64,000 nucleotides of DNA, taken from positions 1 to 64,000 of the forward strand of contig JAIELK010000015.1 in NCBI GenBank assembly GCA_019753175.1, written 5' to 3'. Position 1 is the first letter of the stretch, and the number at the start of each line of letters is the position of its first letter. The position numbers were made by a program, and so were the translations under genes. The notes under the pieces are model-generated. The model did not search any database, was not told the origin of the DNA, and saw only the letters and a list, made by a program, of their open reading frames with translations. The DNA comes from Hyphomonadaceae bacterium (lineage in GTDB: Bacteria > Pseudomonadota > Alphaproteobacteria > Caulobacterales > Aquidulcibacteraceae). Below, piece by piece: positions 17,194-25,401 of the stretch.

Positions 17194-17817
17194 TTAACGA
17201 TCGCTGCCGCGGCCGTAGCCACCGGCATCCGCCGTCGAGCCGCTGTCGCCGTCAGTAATGCCCGTCTGGGAGGAGCGGCGCGGACCGCGGCCGTTGCCGC
17301 CCGGATCGGACATGGCGCCAGAGTCGCTATCGGTGAAACCGGTATTGGCCCCGTACACCCCGCGCGCGCCGCCGCCGCGGCCACGCCCTGGCGGGTCGGA
17401 GCCGGCGCCCGCATCGCTGTCGGTGATGCCGGTCGTACCGCCGCGACCACGCCCCGCCGGATCGGCGTAGGCGCCGCTGTCATTGTCTGTAATCCCGGAG
17501 CTGCCGCGACCGCGCCCTGAGGGGTCGGCATAAGCGCCGCTGTCGTTATCGGTGATTCCGGAAGCGCCGCGTCCATAGCCCGGATTGTCGGAGCCGGCGC
17601 CACTGTCGCTGTCGGTAAGGCCGGTGCGGCCAAAGCCGGATCGGTCGGCGCCGCTGCCGGAGTCCGAGTCGGTGCGCCCCGTGTAATTTTGCGCCTCGGC
17701 GCGTCCTGTGACAACCGCGGCTGCACCGCCGGCCAACACTGCGGCGCCGGCGACGCGTTCCATAAACGAACGCCTATTCAAGCGCTTCTTGTTGGTTTTT
17801 TCTGCCTCGTCAGCCAT
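17194..17817 (-). CDS. Tat-signal protein with seven Asp/Gly/Arg-rich repeats
   Basis: The 207-residue protein opens with a twin-arginine signal (NRRSFME at residues 14-20, hydrophobic stretch to 40, likely cleavage after AEA at 42). The mature part consists of seven repeats at 49-66, 67-87, 88-108, 109-130, 131-160, 161-186 and 187-207, each close to ITDSDSGAxxDPxGxGRG. The D-x-D-x-G-x-x-x-D spacing resembles calcium-binding loops, and every unit carries the arginine of G-x-G-R (the first as FGR). There is no Cys and no enzymatic motif. The ATG follows gggagagag. I do not recognise a named family. Export in folded state by Tat fits modification in the cytoplasm by the oxygenase encoded 9 bases downstream. 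Confidence 0.85.
   Translation of the reverse strand: MADEAEKTNKKRLNRRSFMERVAGAAVLAGGAAAVVTGRAEAQNYTGRTDSDSGSGADRSGFGRTGLTDSDSGAGSDNPGYGRGASGITDNDSGAYADPSGRGRGSSGITDNDSGAYADPAGRGRGGTTGITDSDAGAGSDPPGRGRGGGARGVYGANTGFTDSDSGAMSDPGGNGRGPRRSSQTGITDGDSGSTADAGGYGRGSDR
17195..17673 (-). repeat. tandem coding repeats of 54-90 bases (7 units)
   Basis: Each unit encodes one TDSDSG...GRG repeat of the Tat-exported protein. Units 3 and 4 differ at few positions in protein (ITDNDSGAYADP twice), suggesting recent duplication, while units 5 and 6 carry inserts of 5-9 residues. Confidence 0.85.
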
Positions 17818-17947
17818 GGCTCTCTCCCATCCATGGGCATGCGCACGCTCTTGCGAAGCGCTCGCACGAAATGAATCCCTCTCGCGGAAAAAGCAGTAGC
17901 ATGTGATTGCTGGCTGGCAATGTTGAAATCGTAACCGGCGCCCGGCA

Positions 17948-19219
17948 TCATTGGCGCATTGCTCTTATCGCCTGCTTAGCCTCGCGCGCGAGCCGGCGCC
18001 GTTCCCGCGCACGCGCGCGCAGATCGCGCAGCTTGTGCCAGAAGCGGCGTTTGCCTTCCTTGGGCAGCGGCTCAAGGTTGCGCCGAAACTCTTCTGCGCA
18101 GGCGCGCCATGAATACCTCTCGGCGAGTGCGCGCGCATCTTCGCGCTTAAGTTCGAGTGCTTGCAGGCACGCTTTTCTCAGATCCATGTCGACCACGCCG
18201 GCGTTTGTGCCCGGCAAAATATCTTTCGGACCGGGCGCGACGAAAGCGGCGACAGGCGTGCCGCAGGCGGCGGCTTCCAGGATGACCAAGCCGAAGGTGT
18301 CAGTAAAGCTCGGGAAGACGAAGACGTCAGCGTCCGCATAGTGCTGCGCGAGCTCTTCTGCGAACTTGGAGCCGGTGAAGCGCGCTTCGGGGTACTTCTG
18401 CGCCAATTCCTCGCGCGCCGGCCCATCTCCGACAACCACTTTCGAGCCGGGCAAATCGAGCTTGAGGAAGGCTTCGATGTTCTTCTCCACCGAGACGCGG
18501 CCGACATAGATGAAAACCGGTCGAGGGAGGTCGGCGAACACGCCGCCGTCGACGGCGCGCTTGCTCGGGTGAAACAGTTCGGTGTCAACGCCGCGGCTCC
18601 AGAGCGCGATGTTGCGGAAGCCTTGCAGCCGCAGCTGCTCCATCATTGTCGGCGTCGCCACCATCACGCGACCTGACTTGTCGTGGAAGGCGTGCATGTA
18701 GCGATACCCCGCCCAGAGTGGAATCCAGGGAAAGCGCGCCGTCACATACTCAGGGAATTGTGTGTGATAGCTCGTCGTGAACGGGAACTTGTGTTTCAGG
18801 CAAACGTGGCGCGCGTCCCAACCGAGTGTGCCTTCCGTGGCGATGTGCACGGCGTCCGGCGCAAAGGAGAGGAAGCGGTCCTCGACGTCGTCGCGTGCGC
18901 CCAGCGCCAACTTGATCTCGGAGTAGGTGATCAGCGGTACCGTGCGCTTGTAATCGGCCGGGGAGATCACCTCGATCTCGCACCCCAGGGCCTTCAACTC
19001 CCGCATCGTGTTGGCGAGCGTACGCACCACGCCATTCACTTGCGGTTCCCAGGCGTCGGTGACGAGCAGGATGCGCTTGGCGAGGGGCGAGCCAGGTAGA
19101 GCCGCGGCGTCCGCGTCAGGACCTGCTTCCTGGCCTATCTCGGGGCCTGGTTCGCGCTCCGTCGGCGTGGCCGGAGCCGGCGTGCTTGTCTCGGTGCTCA
19201 CGGCGGCGGTTCTGACCAT
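17948..19219 (-). CDS. GT4 family glycosyltransferase (alpha-mannosyltransferase-like)
   Basis: The 423-residue protein is a GT-B fold enzyme: LLVTDAWEPQVNGVVRTL at the N-domain start (about residue 50), SYHTQFPEY, FIYVGRVSVEKNIEAFL and the E-x7-E region SFTDTFGLVILEAAACG that binds the sugar nucleotide. Close relatives transfer mannose or other sugars to membrane lipids. The first 45 residues are Pro/Thr/Glu-rich and the last 35 very Arg-rich, possibly membrane-binding. I chose the ATG at 19219; a GTG at 19201 is also possible, and a longer frame to 19294 would overlap putA. The donor and acceptor are not evident. Confidence 0.88.
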   Translation of the reverse strand: MVRTAAVSTETSTPAPATPTEREPGPEIGQEAGPDADAAALPGSPLAKRILLVTDAWEPQVNGVVRTLANTMRELKALGCEIEVISPADYKRTVPLITYSEIKLALGARDDVEDRFLSFAPDAVHIATEGTLGWDARHVCLKHKFPFTTSYHTQFPEYVTARFPWIPLWAGYRYMHAFHDKSGRVMVATPTMMEQLRLQGFRNIALWSRGVDTELFHPSKRAVDGGVFADLPRPVFIYVGRVSVEKNIEAFLKLDLPGSKVVVGDGPAREELAQKYPEARFTGSKFAEELAQHYADADVFVFPSFTDTFGLVILEAAACGTPVAAFVAPGPKDILPGTNAGVVDMDLRKACLQALELKREDARALAERYSWRACAEEFRRNLEPLPKEGKRRFWHKLRDLRARARERRRLAREAKQAIRAMRQ

Positions 19220-19281
19220 GCCCGGCCCGGCGGCGCAAGGGGCGGCTTGCCCTTGCGCTCGCGGACGCGCATTTGACGGCC

Positions 19282-22200
19282 ATGCAAACTGCACCCAAAC
19301 AACACCCCGCCGCCGTCATCGACTGGGACGCGCTCGACGCGCTTAAGCATCAAGACGAGGACGCCGCGGTCGCATCGCTGCTGGCGGACCCGCCGCTCGA
19401 CGCCGCAGCGCGCGCGAGCGTCAACGCCGAGGCGCGCGCGCTGGTGGTGAAGGCGCGCTCGCTGAAGCGGCGCAAAGGCGTGATGGAGAGTTTCCTAGAA
19501 GAATTCGGGCTTTCGAACGCCGAAGGGCTGGCGCTGATGTGCCTTGCGGAAGCGCTGCTACGGGTGCCTGACGAAGAAACCGCCGACAAATTGATCGCAG
19601 AGAAAATTCGCACCGGCAGATGGGGTGAGCACCTCGGCAAGTCCGATCATTGGTTGGTCAACGCCGGCACCTGGGGCCTCATGCTCACCGGCCGCATCGT
19701 CAGGTGGCCGGAAGAATTGAAGGGCGAGGCGGGCGAGGTGATTGCCAAGCTGGTCCATCGCATGGGAGAGCCGGTGGTGCGCGCCGGCGCCATGCAGGCG
19801 ATGCGCATCCTAGGCGAACAATTCGTGCTCGGCCGCACCATTGGCGAAGCGCTACGCCGCGGCGCCGGCATGGTGCGCCAGGGGCTCGCGACCCGCTATT
19901 CGTTTGACATGCTCGGCGAGGGCGCACGCACAAACGCGGACGCTGAGCGCTATTTGCAGAGCTACGCCGCCGCGATCGATGCAGTTGGCGCGGCCGCCGC
20001 CGGGGCCGGCCCCAACTCATCGTCGGGCATATCGGTGAAGCTCTCCGCGCTGCATCCGCGGTACGAGGCCCGACAGGAGGAGCGCGTGATGCGTGAACTC
20101 TACCCGCGCATCCTTGAACTCGCAGCGGCTGCCCAGAAGTGGGACCTCGCGCTGACGCTCGACGCTGAGGAGGCCGATCGTCTCGTGCTGTCGCTGAAAT
20201 TGTTCGAGCGGTTAGCGTCAGAGCCGTCGCTGAAGGGTTGGTCTGGTCTGGGGCTTGCGGTTCAGGCTTATCAGAAACGTACGCGCGCGGTGATCGAACG
20301 GCTGACCTCGCTTGCGCGCCGGCGCTCCACGCCGATCCATGCACGGCTGGTGAAAGGCGCCTATTGGGACGGCGAAGTAAAGCGCGCGCAAATCATGGGG
20401 CGGCCGGATTTCCCGGTCTGGACCACGAAAGCCGCGACGGACGTCAACTACCTCGCCTGCGCGCGCGACCTGCTTGCCGCTGGCGATGCGATCTTCCCGC
20501 AATTCGCGACGCATAACGCCCACACAGTCGCTGCGGTGCGCCGGCTTGCGCATGCGGCGGGTCGCGATCACGCCTACGAGTTCCAGCGCCTGCACGGCAT
20601 GGGTGAAGCGCTCTACGCAGCGGTCGAGCCAGCATTGCCAGTGCGCGTTTATGCGCCAGTCGGAGGTCACGAGGACTTGTTGCCGTACTTGGTGCGCAGG
20701 CTGTTGGAAAATGGCGCGAACACGTCATTCGTGCACTCGTTCCTCGACGACGACGTTTCGCCTGACATCGTTGCTTCCGATCCGCTTGCGACGCTTGAAG
20801 CTCGTCCGCGTCGGCATCCGCGTTTGCCGCCACCGTCGCAGCTCTATGGCGCGAGCCGGCGCAACTCGACCGGGCGAGATCTGAGCATCGCCGGCGAACG
20901 CGACGCGCTTTCGTCAGCCGCTCCGCTTCGGCATGAGGGCGTGGCGCCCCTCGCGTCGAACGATGCAGTGACGGTTGCGTCGCGCGCTTTTGCTGGATGG
21001 AACGCCCTCGGCGGCGCCGAGCGCGGGCGCATCCTGCGCGCCATGGCGGATGCGCTTCAGAACAATCAGGATGCGCTCATTGCTCTGATCGCTCTCGAGG
21101 CCGGGCGGACGCTGCAGGACGGCATCGACGAGGTGCGCGAGGCAGTCGATTTCTGCCGCTATTACGCGGTCGAAGCCGAACGCCTGTTCGCCGGTCCGGT
21201 TGTGCTTCCCTCGCCGGCGGGCGAGACCGATCACCTTGAATTGCACGGGCGCGGCGTATTCGTGTGCATCAGTCCGTGGAATTTTCCGCTGGCGATTTTC
21301 ACCGGCCAGATCGCCGCCGCTCTGGCTGCGGGCAACGCTGTGGTTGCGAAACCCGCGGAGCAGACGCCGCGCATCGCGCAAGCGGCTGTGCAGCTCTTCT
21401 ATGGCGCAGGCTTGCCGCGTGAAGCATTGCAGCTGGTGCTTGGCGATGGCGCTGTCGGCGCTGAACTTGTGGCCGATCCGCGCATTGCCGGGGTGGCGTT
21501 CACGGGTTCGACTGAAGTTGCGCGACTCATCAACCGCAGCCTCGCGGCGAAGGACGGGCCGATCGTGCCGTTGATCGCGGAGACTGGCGGGCTCAATGGC
21601 ATGTTCGTCGATACGACGGCGCTGAAGGAGCAAGTGGTCGACGACGTGATCGCTTCGGCGTTTCAATCGGCGGGGCAGAGATGTTCGTCGCTGCGTGTGT
21701 TGTTCTTGCCGCGCGACACCGCCGACGACATCATCGAAACGCTGTTGGGCGCGATGGATTGCCTTGTCATTGGCGACCCGGCCAATCCGTTTACCGACGT
21801 CGGCCCTATCATCGATAGTGAAGCCAAGGCCGCTCTCGACCGCCACATGCAGCGCATGCGCGCGCAGGCGCGAGTGCTGAAACAGCTCGACACCTCGGCG
21901 CTTGGCGGCAACTTTTTCGGCCCCGCCGTGATTGAGTTGAAGTCGCTTGCGCAGATCGACAAGGAAGTTTTCGGCCCGATTCTCCACGTGGTCCGGTATG
22001 ATCCAGCCGGCATCGTCGAGGTCGGCGCGGAGTTGGCGGCGAAGGGATACGGCTTGACGCTTGGGGTGCACTCGCGGCTCGAAAGCTTTGCCAACGCGGT
22101 GATGGCGGCGGTGCCGGCCGGCAATGTGTACGTGAACCGCACGATCGTTGGCGCTGTTGTCGGCGTGCAGCCGTTCGGCGGCTCGGGTCTTTCCGGCACC

Positions 22201-22308
22201 GGCCCCAAAGCCGGTGGGCCGTTCTATCTGCTGCGCTTCGCCGAGGAGCGCGCCATCAGCGTCAACATCGCCGCTCAGGGCGGCGATCCGCATCTGCTAA
22301 ATCTATAG
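19282..22308 (+). CDS. putA: bifunctional proline dehydrogenase / glutamate-semialdehyde dehydrogenase PutA
   Basis: The 1008-residue protein has the PutA order: an N-terminal helical arm, a proline dehydrogenase barrel (about 150-480: ISVKLSALHPRYE, RLVKGAYWDGEVKRAQ, ATHNAHTVAAVRR, EFQRLHGMGE) and an aldehyde dehydrogenase domain (about 560-1000) with catalytic Glu767 in ETGGLNG and Cys801 in GQRCSS. Together they oxidise proline to glutamate with substrate channelling. There is no N-terminal ribbon-helix-helix, so unlike E. coli PutA it cannot autoregulate. The ATG at 19282 is preferred to a TTG at 19273. A VOC protein gene follows after 10 bases. Confidence 0.96.
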   Translation: MQTAPKQHPAAVIDWDALDALKHQDEDAAVASLLADPPLDAAARASVNAEARALVVKARSLKRRKGVMESFLEEFGLSNAEGLALMCLAEALLRVPDEETADKLIAEKIRTGRWGEHLGKSDHWLVNAGTWGLMLTGRIVRWPEELKGEAGEVIAKLVHRMGEPVVRAGAMQAMRILGEQFVLGRTIGEALRRGAGMVRQGLATRYSFDMLGEGARTNADAERYLQSYAAAIDAVGAAAAGAGPNSSSGISVKLSALHPRYEARQEERVMRELYPRILELAAAAQKWDLALTLDAEEADRLVLSLKLFERLASEPSLKGWSGLGLAVQAYQKRTRAVIERLTSLARRRSTPIHARLVKGAYWDGEVKRAQIMGRPDFPVWTTKAATDVNYLACARDLLAAGDAIFPQFATHNAHTVAAVRRLAHAAGRDHAYEFQRLHGMGEALYAAVEPALPVRVYAPVGGHEDLLPYLVRRLLENGANTSFVHSFLDDDVSPDIVASDPLATLEARPRRHPRLPPPSQLYGASRRNSTGRDLSIAGERDALSSAAPLRHEGVAPLASNDAVTVASRAFAGWNALGGAERGRILRAMADALQNNQDALIALIALEAGRTLQDGIDEVREAVDFCRYYAVEAERLFAGPVVLPSPAGETDHLELHGRGVFVCISPWNFPLAIFTGQIAAALAAGNAVVAKPAEQTPRIAQAAVQLFYGAGLPREALQLVLGDGAVGAELVADPRIAGVAFTGSTEVARLINRSLAAKDGPIVPLIAETGGLNGMFVDTTALKEQVVDDVIASAFQSAGQRCSSLRVLFLPRDTADDIIETLLGAMDCLVIGDPANPFTDVGPIIDSEAKAALDRHMQRMRAQARVLKQLDTSALGGNFFGPAVIELKSLAQIDKEVFGPILHVVRYDPAGIVEVGAELAAKGYGLTLGVHSRLESFANAVMAAVPAGNVYVNRTIVGAVVGVQPFGGSGLSGTGPKAGGPFYLLRFAEERAISVNIAAQGGDPHLLNL

Positions 22309-22318
22309 GGATGCATCG

Positions 22319-22720
22319 ATGGCGCGTGTGTTCCGCATTGTGCTGCCGGTGAGCGACATCAAGCGCGCGACGGCGTTCTACGAAACGGTTTTTGCGGTCA
22401 AAGGTGAACGCGTTTCTCCAGGGCGCCATTATGTGAAACTGGGCGACGTCATTCTCGCCTGCGTCGATGCTGCCGCCGAGGCCGACCAGAAACGCCCGCC
22501 GCCGCTCTCGGAGCATATCTACATCGCGGTGAACGATTTGGAGGGCGTGTGGGCGCGGGCGAGACTGGCCGGGGCCCAGTACGAGAATCTGGTGGAAGAG
22601 GGCGCGGGCCCGCTTGGCGTGATCGCGACAAGGCCCTGGGGCGAGCGCAGCGTCTATCTGAAGGACCCGTTCGGAAACCCGCTCTGCTTCGTTGACGAGC
22701 GCACGGTCTTTCGCGGCTGA
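22319..22720 (+). CDS. VOC (glyoxalase/dioxygenase fold) family protein
   Basis: The 133-residue protein contains one to two beta-alpha-beta-beta-beta modules: FRIVLPVSDIKRATAFYETVF, HYVKLGDVILACVDA, HIYIAVNDLEGVWARAR and SVYLKDPFGNPLCFVDE, the typical VOC ending. It sits 10 bases after putA, so is probably co-transcribed with it. The metal ligands and substrate cannot be assigned with confidence; a link to proline catabolism is only positional. Confidence 0.85.
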   Translation: MARVFRIVLPVSDIKRATAFYETVFAVKGERVSPGRHYVKLGDVILACVDAAAEADQKRPPPLSEHIYIAVNDLEGVWARARLAGAQYENLVEEGAGPLGVIATRPWGERSVYLKDPFGNPLCFVDERTVFRG

Positions 22721-22777
22721 GCATTCCGCAGGCGCGCCTCGCTTGCGACCTGCGAGCAATTGTGGTGGTTCAAGAGA

Positions 22778-23239
22778 ATGCCTGCTGACAACGTCACGCC
22801 CTTCCGCCGTCCGCCAAAGCGTCCAATCGCGCCGCAGCGCGGCGAAGGTTTGGGCTTCAACACCCATCGCGGCAAGGTGGTGCTGGCGCACGCGCTGACG
22901 CTCGCCGCGTTTTCGCTCAACCTGTTCTTGCGCGCCCCACCGCTGTCTCTGATCGGACTCGTCGTGGGCGTAGCCGCAATTCTGTTGGTTCTATCCAATC
23001 GCGGGCAGGCGATGCCTTGGGCGAACACCCATCACGAACACGCGTTGCGAACGCTAATGATCGGTTACGCCATATGGGTTTTTGGCAGCTTGCTCACGCT
23101 CATCAGTCCGTTCCTGGCGCTGGGCACGCTGCTCGTGCAGATCGCGGCGGCCGTATGGGCGATGCTAAGGGCGCTGATCGCGCTCGTGTTGGGCATGATG
23201 CGAAAGCCTATTCCAAACCCGCGCGGCTGGTTGATCTAA
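22778..23239 (+). CDS. small membrane protein (DUF4870-like)
   Basis: The 153-residue protein has three to four hydrophobic helices after a basic, proline-rich N-terminus. The segment THHEHALRTLMIGYAIWVF followed by two long helices resembles DUF4870/TmaP-like small membrane proteins of proteobacteria. I used the ATG at 22778; a TTG at 22760 is possible. No catalytic motif is seen, and its position between VOC and receiver genes gives no clear role. Confidence 0.6.
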   Translation: MPADNVTPFRRPPKRPIAPQRGEGLGFNTHRGKVVLAHALTLAAFSLNLFLRAPPLSLIGLVVGVAAILLVLSNRGQAMPWANTHHEHALRTLMIGYAIWVFGSLLTLISPFLALGTLLVQIAAAVWAMLRALIALVLGMMRKPIPNPRGWLI

Positions 23240-23319
23240 GCGCCGGCTGCTTTCTGCAGTTGCATTAACGCTTTGCCCAAGAGCCTGCCTTTAGCGCTAT
23301 AGCGAGGGGCGAAGTGCGC

Positions 23320-23793
23320 ATGGATCCGGGCTGCAAATTCAATTTTTCCGGTGTTCGAGTCGGCGTGTTGGAGTCGAGCAAGTTCGCGTTCCATATGCTT
23401 CGCAACGTCCTTGCCGGTTATGGCTTCCGCAGCATCGCCGCGTTCGATACACCCGCCGAGGCCCTATCGAAGCTCGCGATCATGCCGGTCGATGTCTTCT
23501 TCATTGATCCGATTGGCCGGCACCGCGCGGTTTTTGCCGCGGCCCGCACGCTGCGCGAACCAAGGTTTGGGGAGACGTCCATCGCCCCGTTCGCGGTGAT
23601 CACAACGGAAGTAAGCCTCGACGTCATGAAGCTTGCGCGGGAATCGGGCGTCGACGCGGTAATCGCCAAGCCGTTTTCGCCGAATGCCTTGCTCGAGCGC
23701 ATTCTCTGGGCGGCCAAGCGCCCCGGCCGGCGCGACGCTTTGGCGCCTACAGCGCTAGAGCCGCTCGCGGGGGGAAGCGTGGAGGTATGGTGA
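23320..23793 (+). CDS. receiver-domain protein with altered acidic pocket
   Basis: The 157-residue protein is a single CheY-like receiver fold: VRVGVLESSKF, DVFFIDPIG with acceptor-position Asp63, VITTEVS and IAKPFSPNALLERI with Lys117. The usual acidic pair after strand 1 (D-D/E-D) is replaced by Glu18-Ser19, so metal binding and phosphorylation may be weakened. There is no output domain; the last 25 residues are Pro/Ala-rich. A GTG at 23314 is an alternative start. It overlaps the next gene by 7 bases, so the partner encoded there probably works with it. Confidence 0.75.
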   Translation: MDPGCKFNFSGVRVGVLESSKFAFHMLRNVLAGYGFRSIAAFDTPAEALSKLAIMPVDVFFIDPIGRHRAVFAAARTLREPRFGETSIAPFAVITTEVSLDVMKLARESGVDAVIAKPFSPNALLERILWAAKRPGRRDALAPTALEPLAGGSVEVW

Positions 23794-24533
23794 GCCGACT
23801 TTCCGCCGCGATTGGCGCCGCCGATGGCCTCACGTTCGACCAAGCTGTCGCACGCGCCAGCAACGCTATATCACTGATGTCGGACGATGCTCGCCGTCAC
23901 ATCGCCGACAACGTCGCCACGATCGCGCGCCTGGGACCTGAGCGGGCGAATTCGCCGGAGTATTACGCGGCGGTCGCGGAAGTCTGCGCCACCGGCGGCC
24001 TGATCGGCGCCAAGCACCTGTCCAGCGCGGCGGGTAGGTACGTTATCGTGATCGCGGAGACACGCGGCACACACCACTGGTCACCGGCGACCGTCAGTGT
24101 TTTCCACGCCGCACTCATCGCGTTGCATGAGCCACAGGAAAACGCGCAGATCGCCGCCGCTGTCGTCGCCGAGTTGGAGCTCTTGTCGAAAACGCTGCTT
24201 GGACGCATGCTCTGCTGCGGTGATTGCAATGGGCTCGAGGAGGCAGACGTGTCGAATCCCGGTGATGAGGTAAAGCGTGAGTGCGCCCGCCAATTGCGTG
24301 AGGCTGGCTTTGCTCGTCTTGCGGCTGAGTTGGAATTCGGATCGCTAGCAGCGGTGGCGCCGGACGAGCCGGTCTTCGTGCTGTGCGGCCGCGACCGGCT
24401 GGCGCCCACCGCGATCAAGGCGTGGATCGAAGCCGCACGCATTTCGAACGTGCCCGATCACAAACTCGAAAGCGCCCACGAGGCGATTGAGGCCATGGAA
24501 GGTTGGCCCGGCGACCGCCACTATCCGGACTAG
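23787..24533 (+). CDS. hypothetical protein co-translated with a receiver protein
   Basis: I do not recognise this 248-residue, mostly helical, Ala/Glu-rich protein. It has no membrane segment or signal. Two Cys-rich positions (MLCCGDCNG, about residues 149-157) could bind a metal or be structural. The N-terminus (LTFDQAVARASNAISLMSDD) reads as an amphipathic helical bundle. The ATG at 23787 follows a ggaggt site and lies inside the end of the receiver gene, so the two are coupled. A signalling adaptor or phosphotransfer-related role is inferred from this pairing only. Confidence 0.65.
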   Translation: MVSRLSAAIGAADGLTFDQAVARASNAISLMSDDARRHIADNVATIARLGPERANSPEYYAAVAEVCATGGLIGAKHLSSAAGRYVIVIAETRGTHHWSPATVSVFHAALIALHEPQENAQIAAAVVAELELLSKTLLGRMLCCGDCNGLEEADVSNPGDEVKRECARQLREAGFARLAAELEFGSLAAVAPDEPVFVLCGRDRLAPTAIKAWIEAARISNVPDHKLESAHEAIEAMEGWPGDRHYPD

Positions 24534-24880
24534 TGAAGCGTCCGCAGCGCCGCATGCACGCGATCGAGCGAAGCATGGAGCGCGGTTCGCACGTCGGTGT
24601 CGCGTCCGCGCGCAGCCAGCGCCGCGAAGCTGAGCAGGGCCGCCGCAGCCTCCGTTTCTCCCTGCATCCGCGCCAGAATCGCTACTGCCTGCGCGCGGCT
24701 GGCCAGTGCGTCCGCGCGAACGCCGCGAGCGTCGATGATCCGCATGCGCAGTTGCCGTAGCGCAGTGTCAAAGGGCGGAGGCGCGCTGGCAAGATTGATC
24801 CGACGCCGGTCGCGCCAACGCATGACGGCGTGATGACGCCGGTCAGGGCCGCAATAGCTCTCGTAATCGATCCACAACAT
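24530..24880 (-). CDS. hypothetical protein with GPDRR motif (paralogue 1)
   Basis: This is a 116-residue helical protein with an N-terminal YCGPDRRHHAVMRWRDRRR stretch. The G-P-D/E-R-R motif recurs at the N-terminus of many alphaproteobacterial signalling proteins. From about residue 37 it aligns with the next gene upstream: AxRQLRxxxxDA, ARAQAxAxLAR, GExExxAxLLxxAAxA and the DVRxxLxxxLDxxHAAL end, so the two are tandem duplicates. I used the ATG at 24880; a GTG at 24889 is possible. Its stop overlaps the convergent hypothetical gene by 4 bases. Function unknown. Confidence 0.65.
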   Translation of the reverse strand: MLWIDYESYCGPDRRHHAVMRWRDRRRINLASAPPPFDTALRQLRMRIIDARGVRADALASRAQAVAILARMQGETEAAAALLSFAALAARGRDTDVRTALHASLDRVHAALRTLH

Positions 24881-24969
24881 TGCATCCACGTCGCCGCGTT
24901 TTGCGGCCAGGGCTTTCTGCCAGCGTCGATCTTACGCCAGTATGCTTAGCGTATGGTTCGATAACGAGG

Positions 24970-25326
24970 TTAGCCGGTGCAATTGTCAGGGGCATTGAGC
25001 GCAGCGTGCGCCACATCAAGCAGGTCGAGCAGGTCGGCGCGCACATCGAGGTAAACGCCAACTTCGGCGACGGCGGCGAGTTTCAGCAATATCGCTGACG
25101 TCTCCAGCTCGCCGTTGTCGCGCGCGAGCGCGGCGATCGCTTGCGCCCGAGCGACGAACGGCGCGGCGCCGTCTTGCTGAGCGTCGAGTACTTGGTGACG
25201 CAGCTGTCGCATGGCCGTCAGCAAGGGCGGCAGCGCTTCCGGCTGTTGCCGCCGCTCGAACAAGCGCAGAGGCGGCCACCAATGGTGCTCGCCGTCGCTG
25301 CGGTGTTTGCGGTCTGCCTGCGCCAT
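24970..25326 (-). CDS. hypothetical protein, paralogue 2 of the tandem pair
   Basis: The 118-residue protein shares the helical core with its downstream neighbour: TAMRQLRHQVLDA, ARAQAIAALARDNGELETSAILLKLAAVAEVG and DVRADLLDLLDVAHAALN. Its N-terminus (RLFERRQQPEAL) lacks the GPDRR motif but keeps a basic cluster. ATG at 25326 is preferred to a TTG at 25335. The pair is separated by about 90 bases and faces the receiver-plus-partner pair encoded on the other strand. I cannot assign a function. Confidence 0.65.
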   Translation of the reverse strand: MAQADRKHRSDGEHHWWPPLRLFERRQQPEALPPLLTAMRQLRHQVLDAQQDGAAPFVARAQAIAALARDNGELETSAILLKLAAVAEVGVYLDVRADLLDLLDVAHAALNAPDNCTG

Positions 25327-25401
25327 GAGTTTCAACTGCGTTGGCAGCGATGCTACCGCTTGAGGCTTACCGCTTGGTTCGCAAACATAGTTGGCTCAGC
25401 G

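Noticed and set aside
17195-17673. Repeats considered as a CRISPR-like array
   Set aside because: Unit lengths vary in multiples of three and the reading frame is open throughout, so these are coding repeats.
20914-22293. A 459-codon open frame antisense to putA
   Set aside because: The sense strand has the aldehyde dehydrogenase catalytic motifs; the antisense composition is typical of GC-rich shadows.
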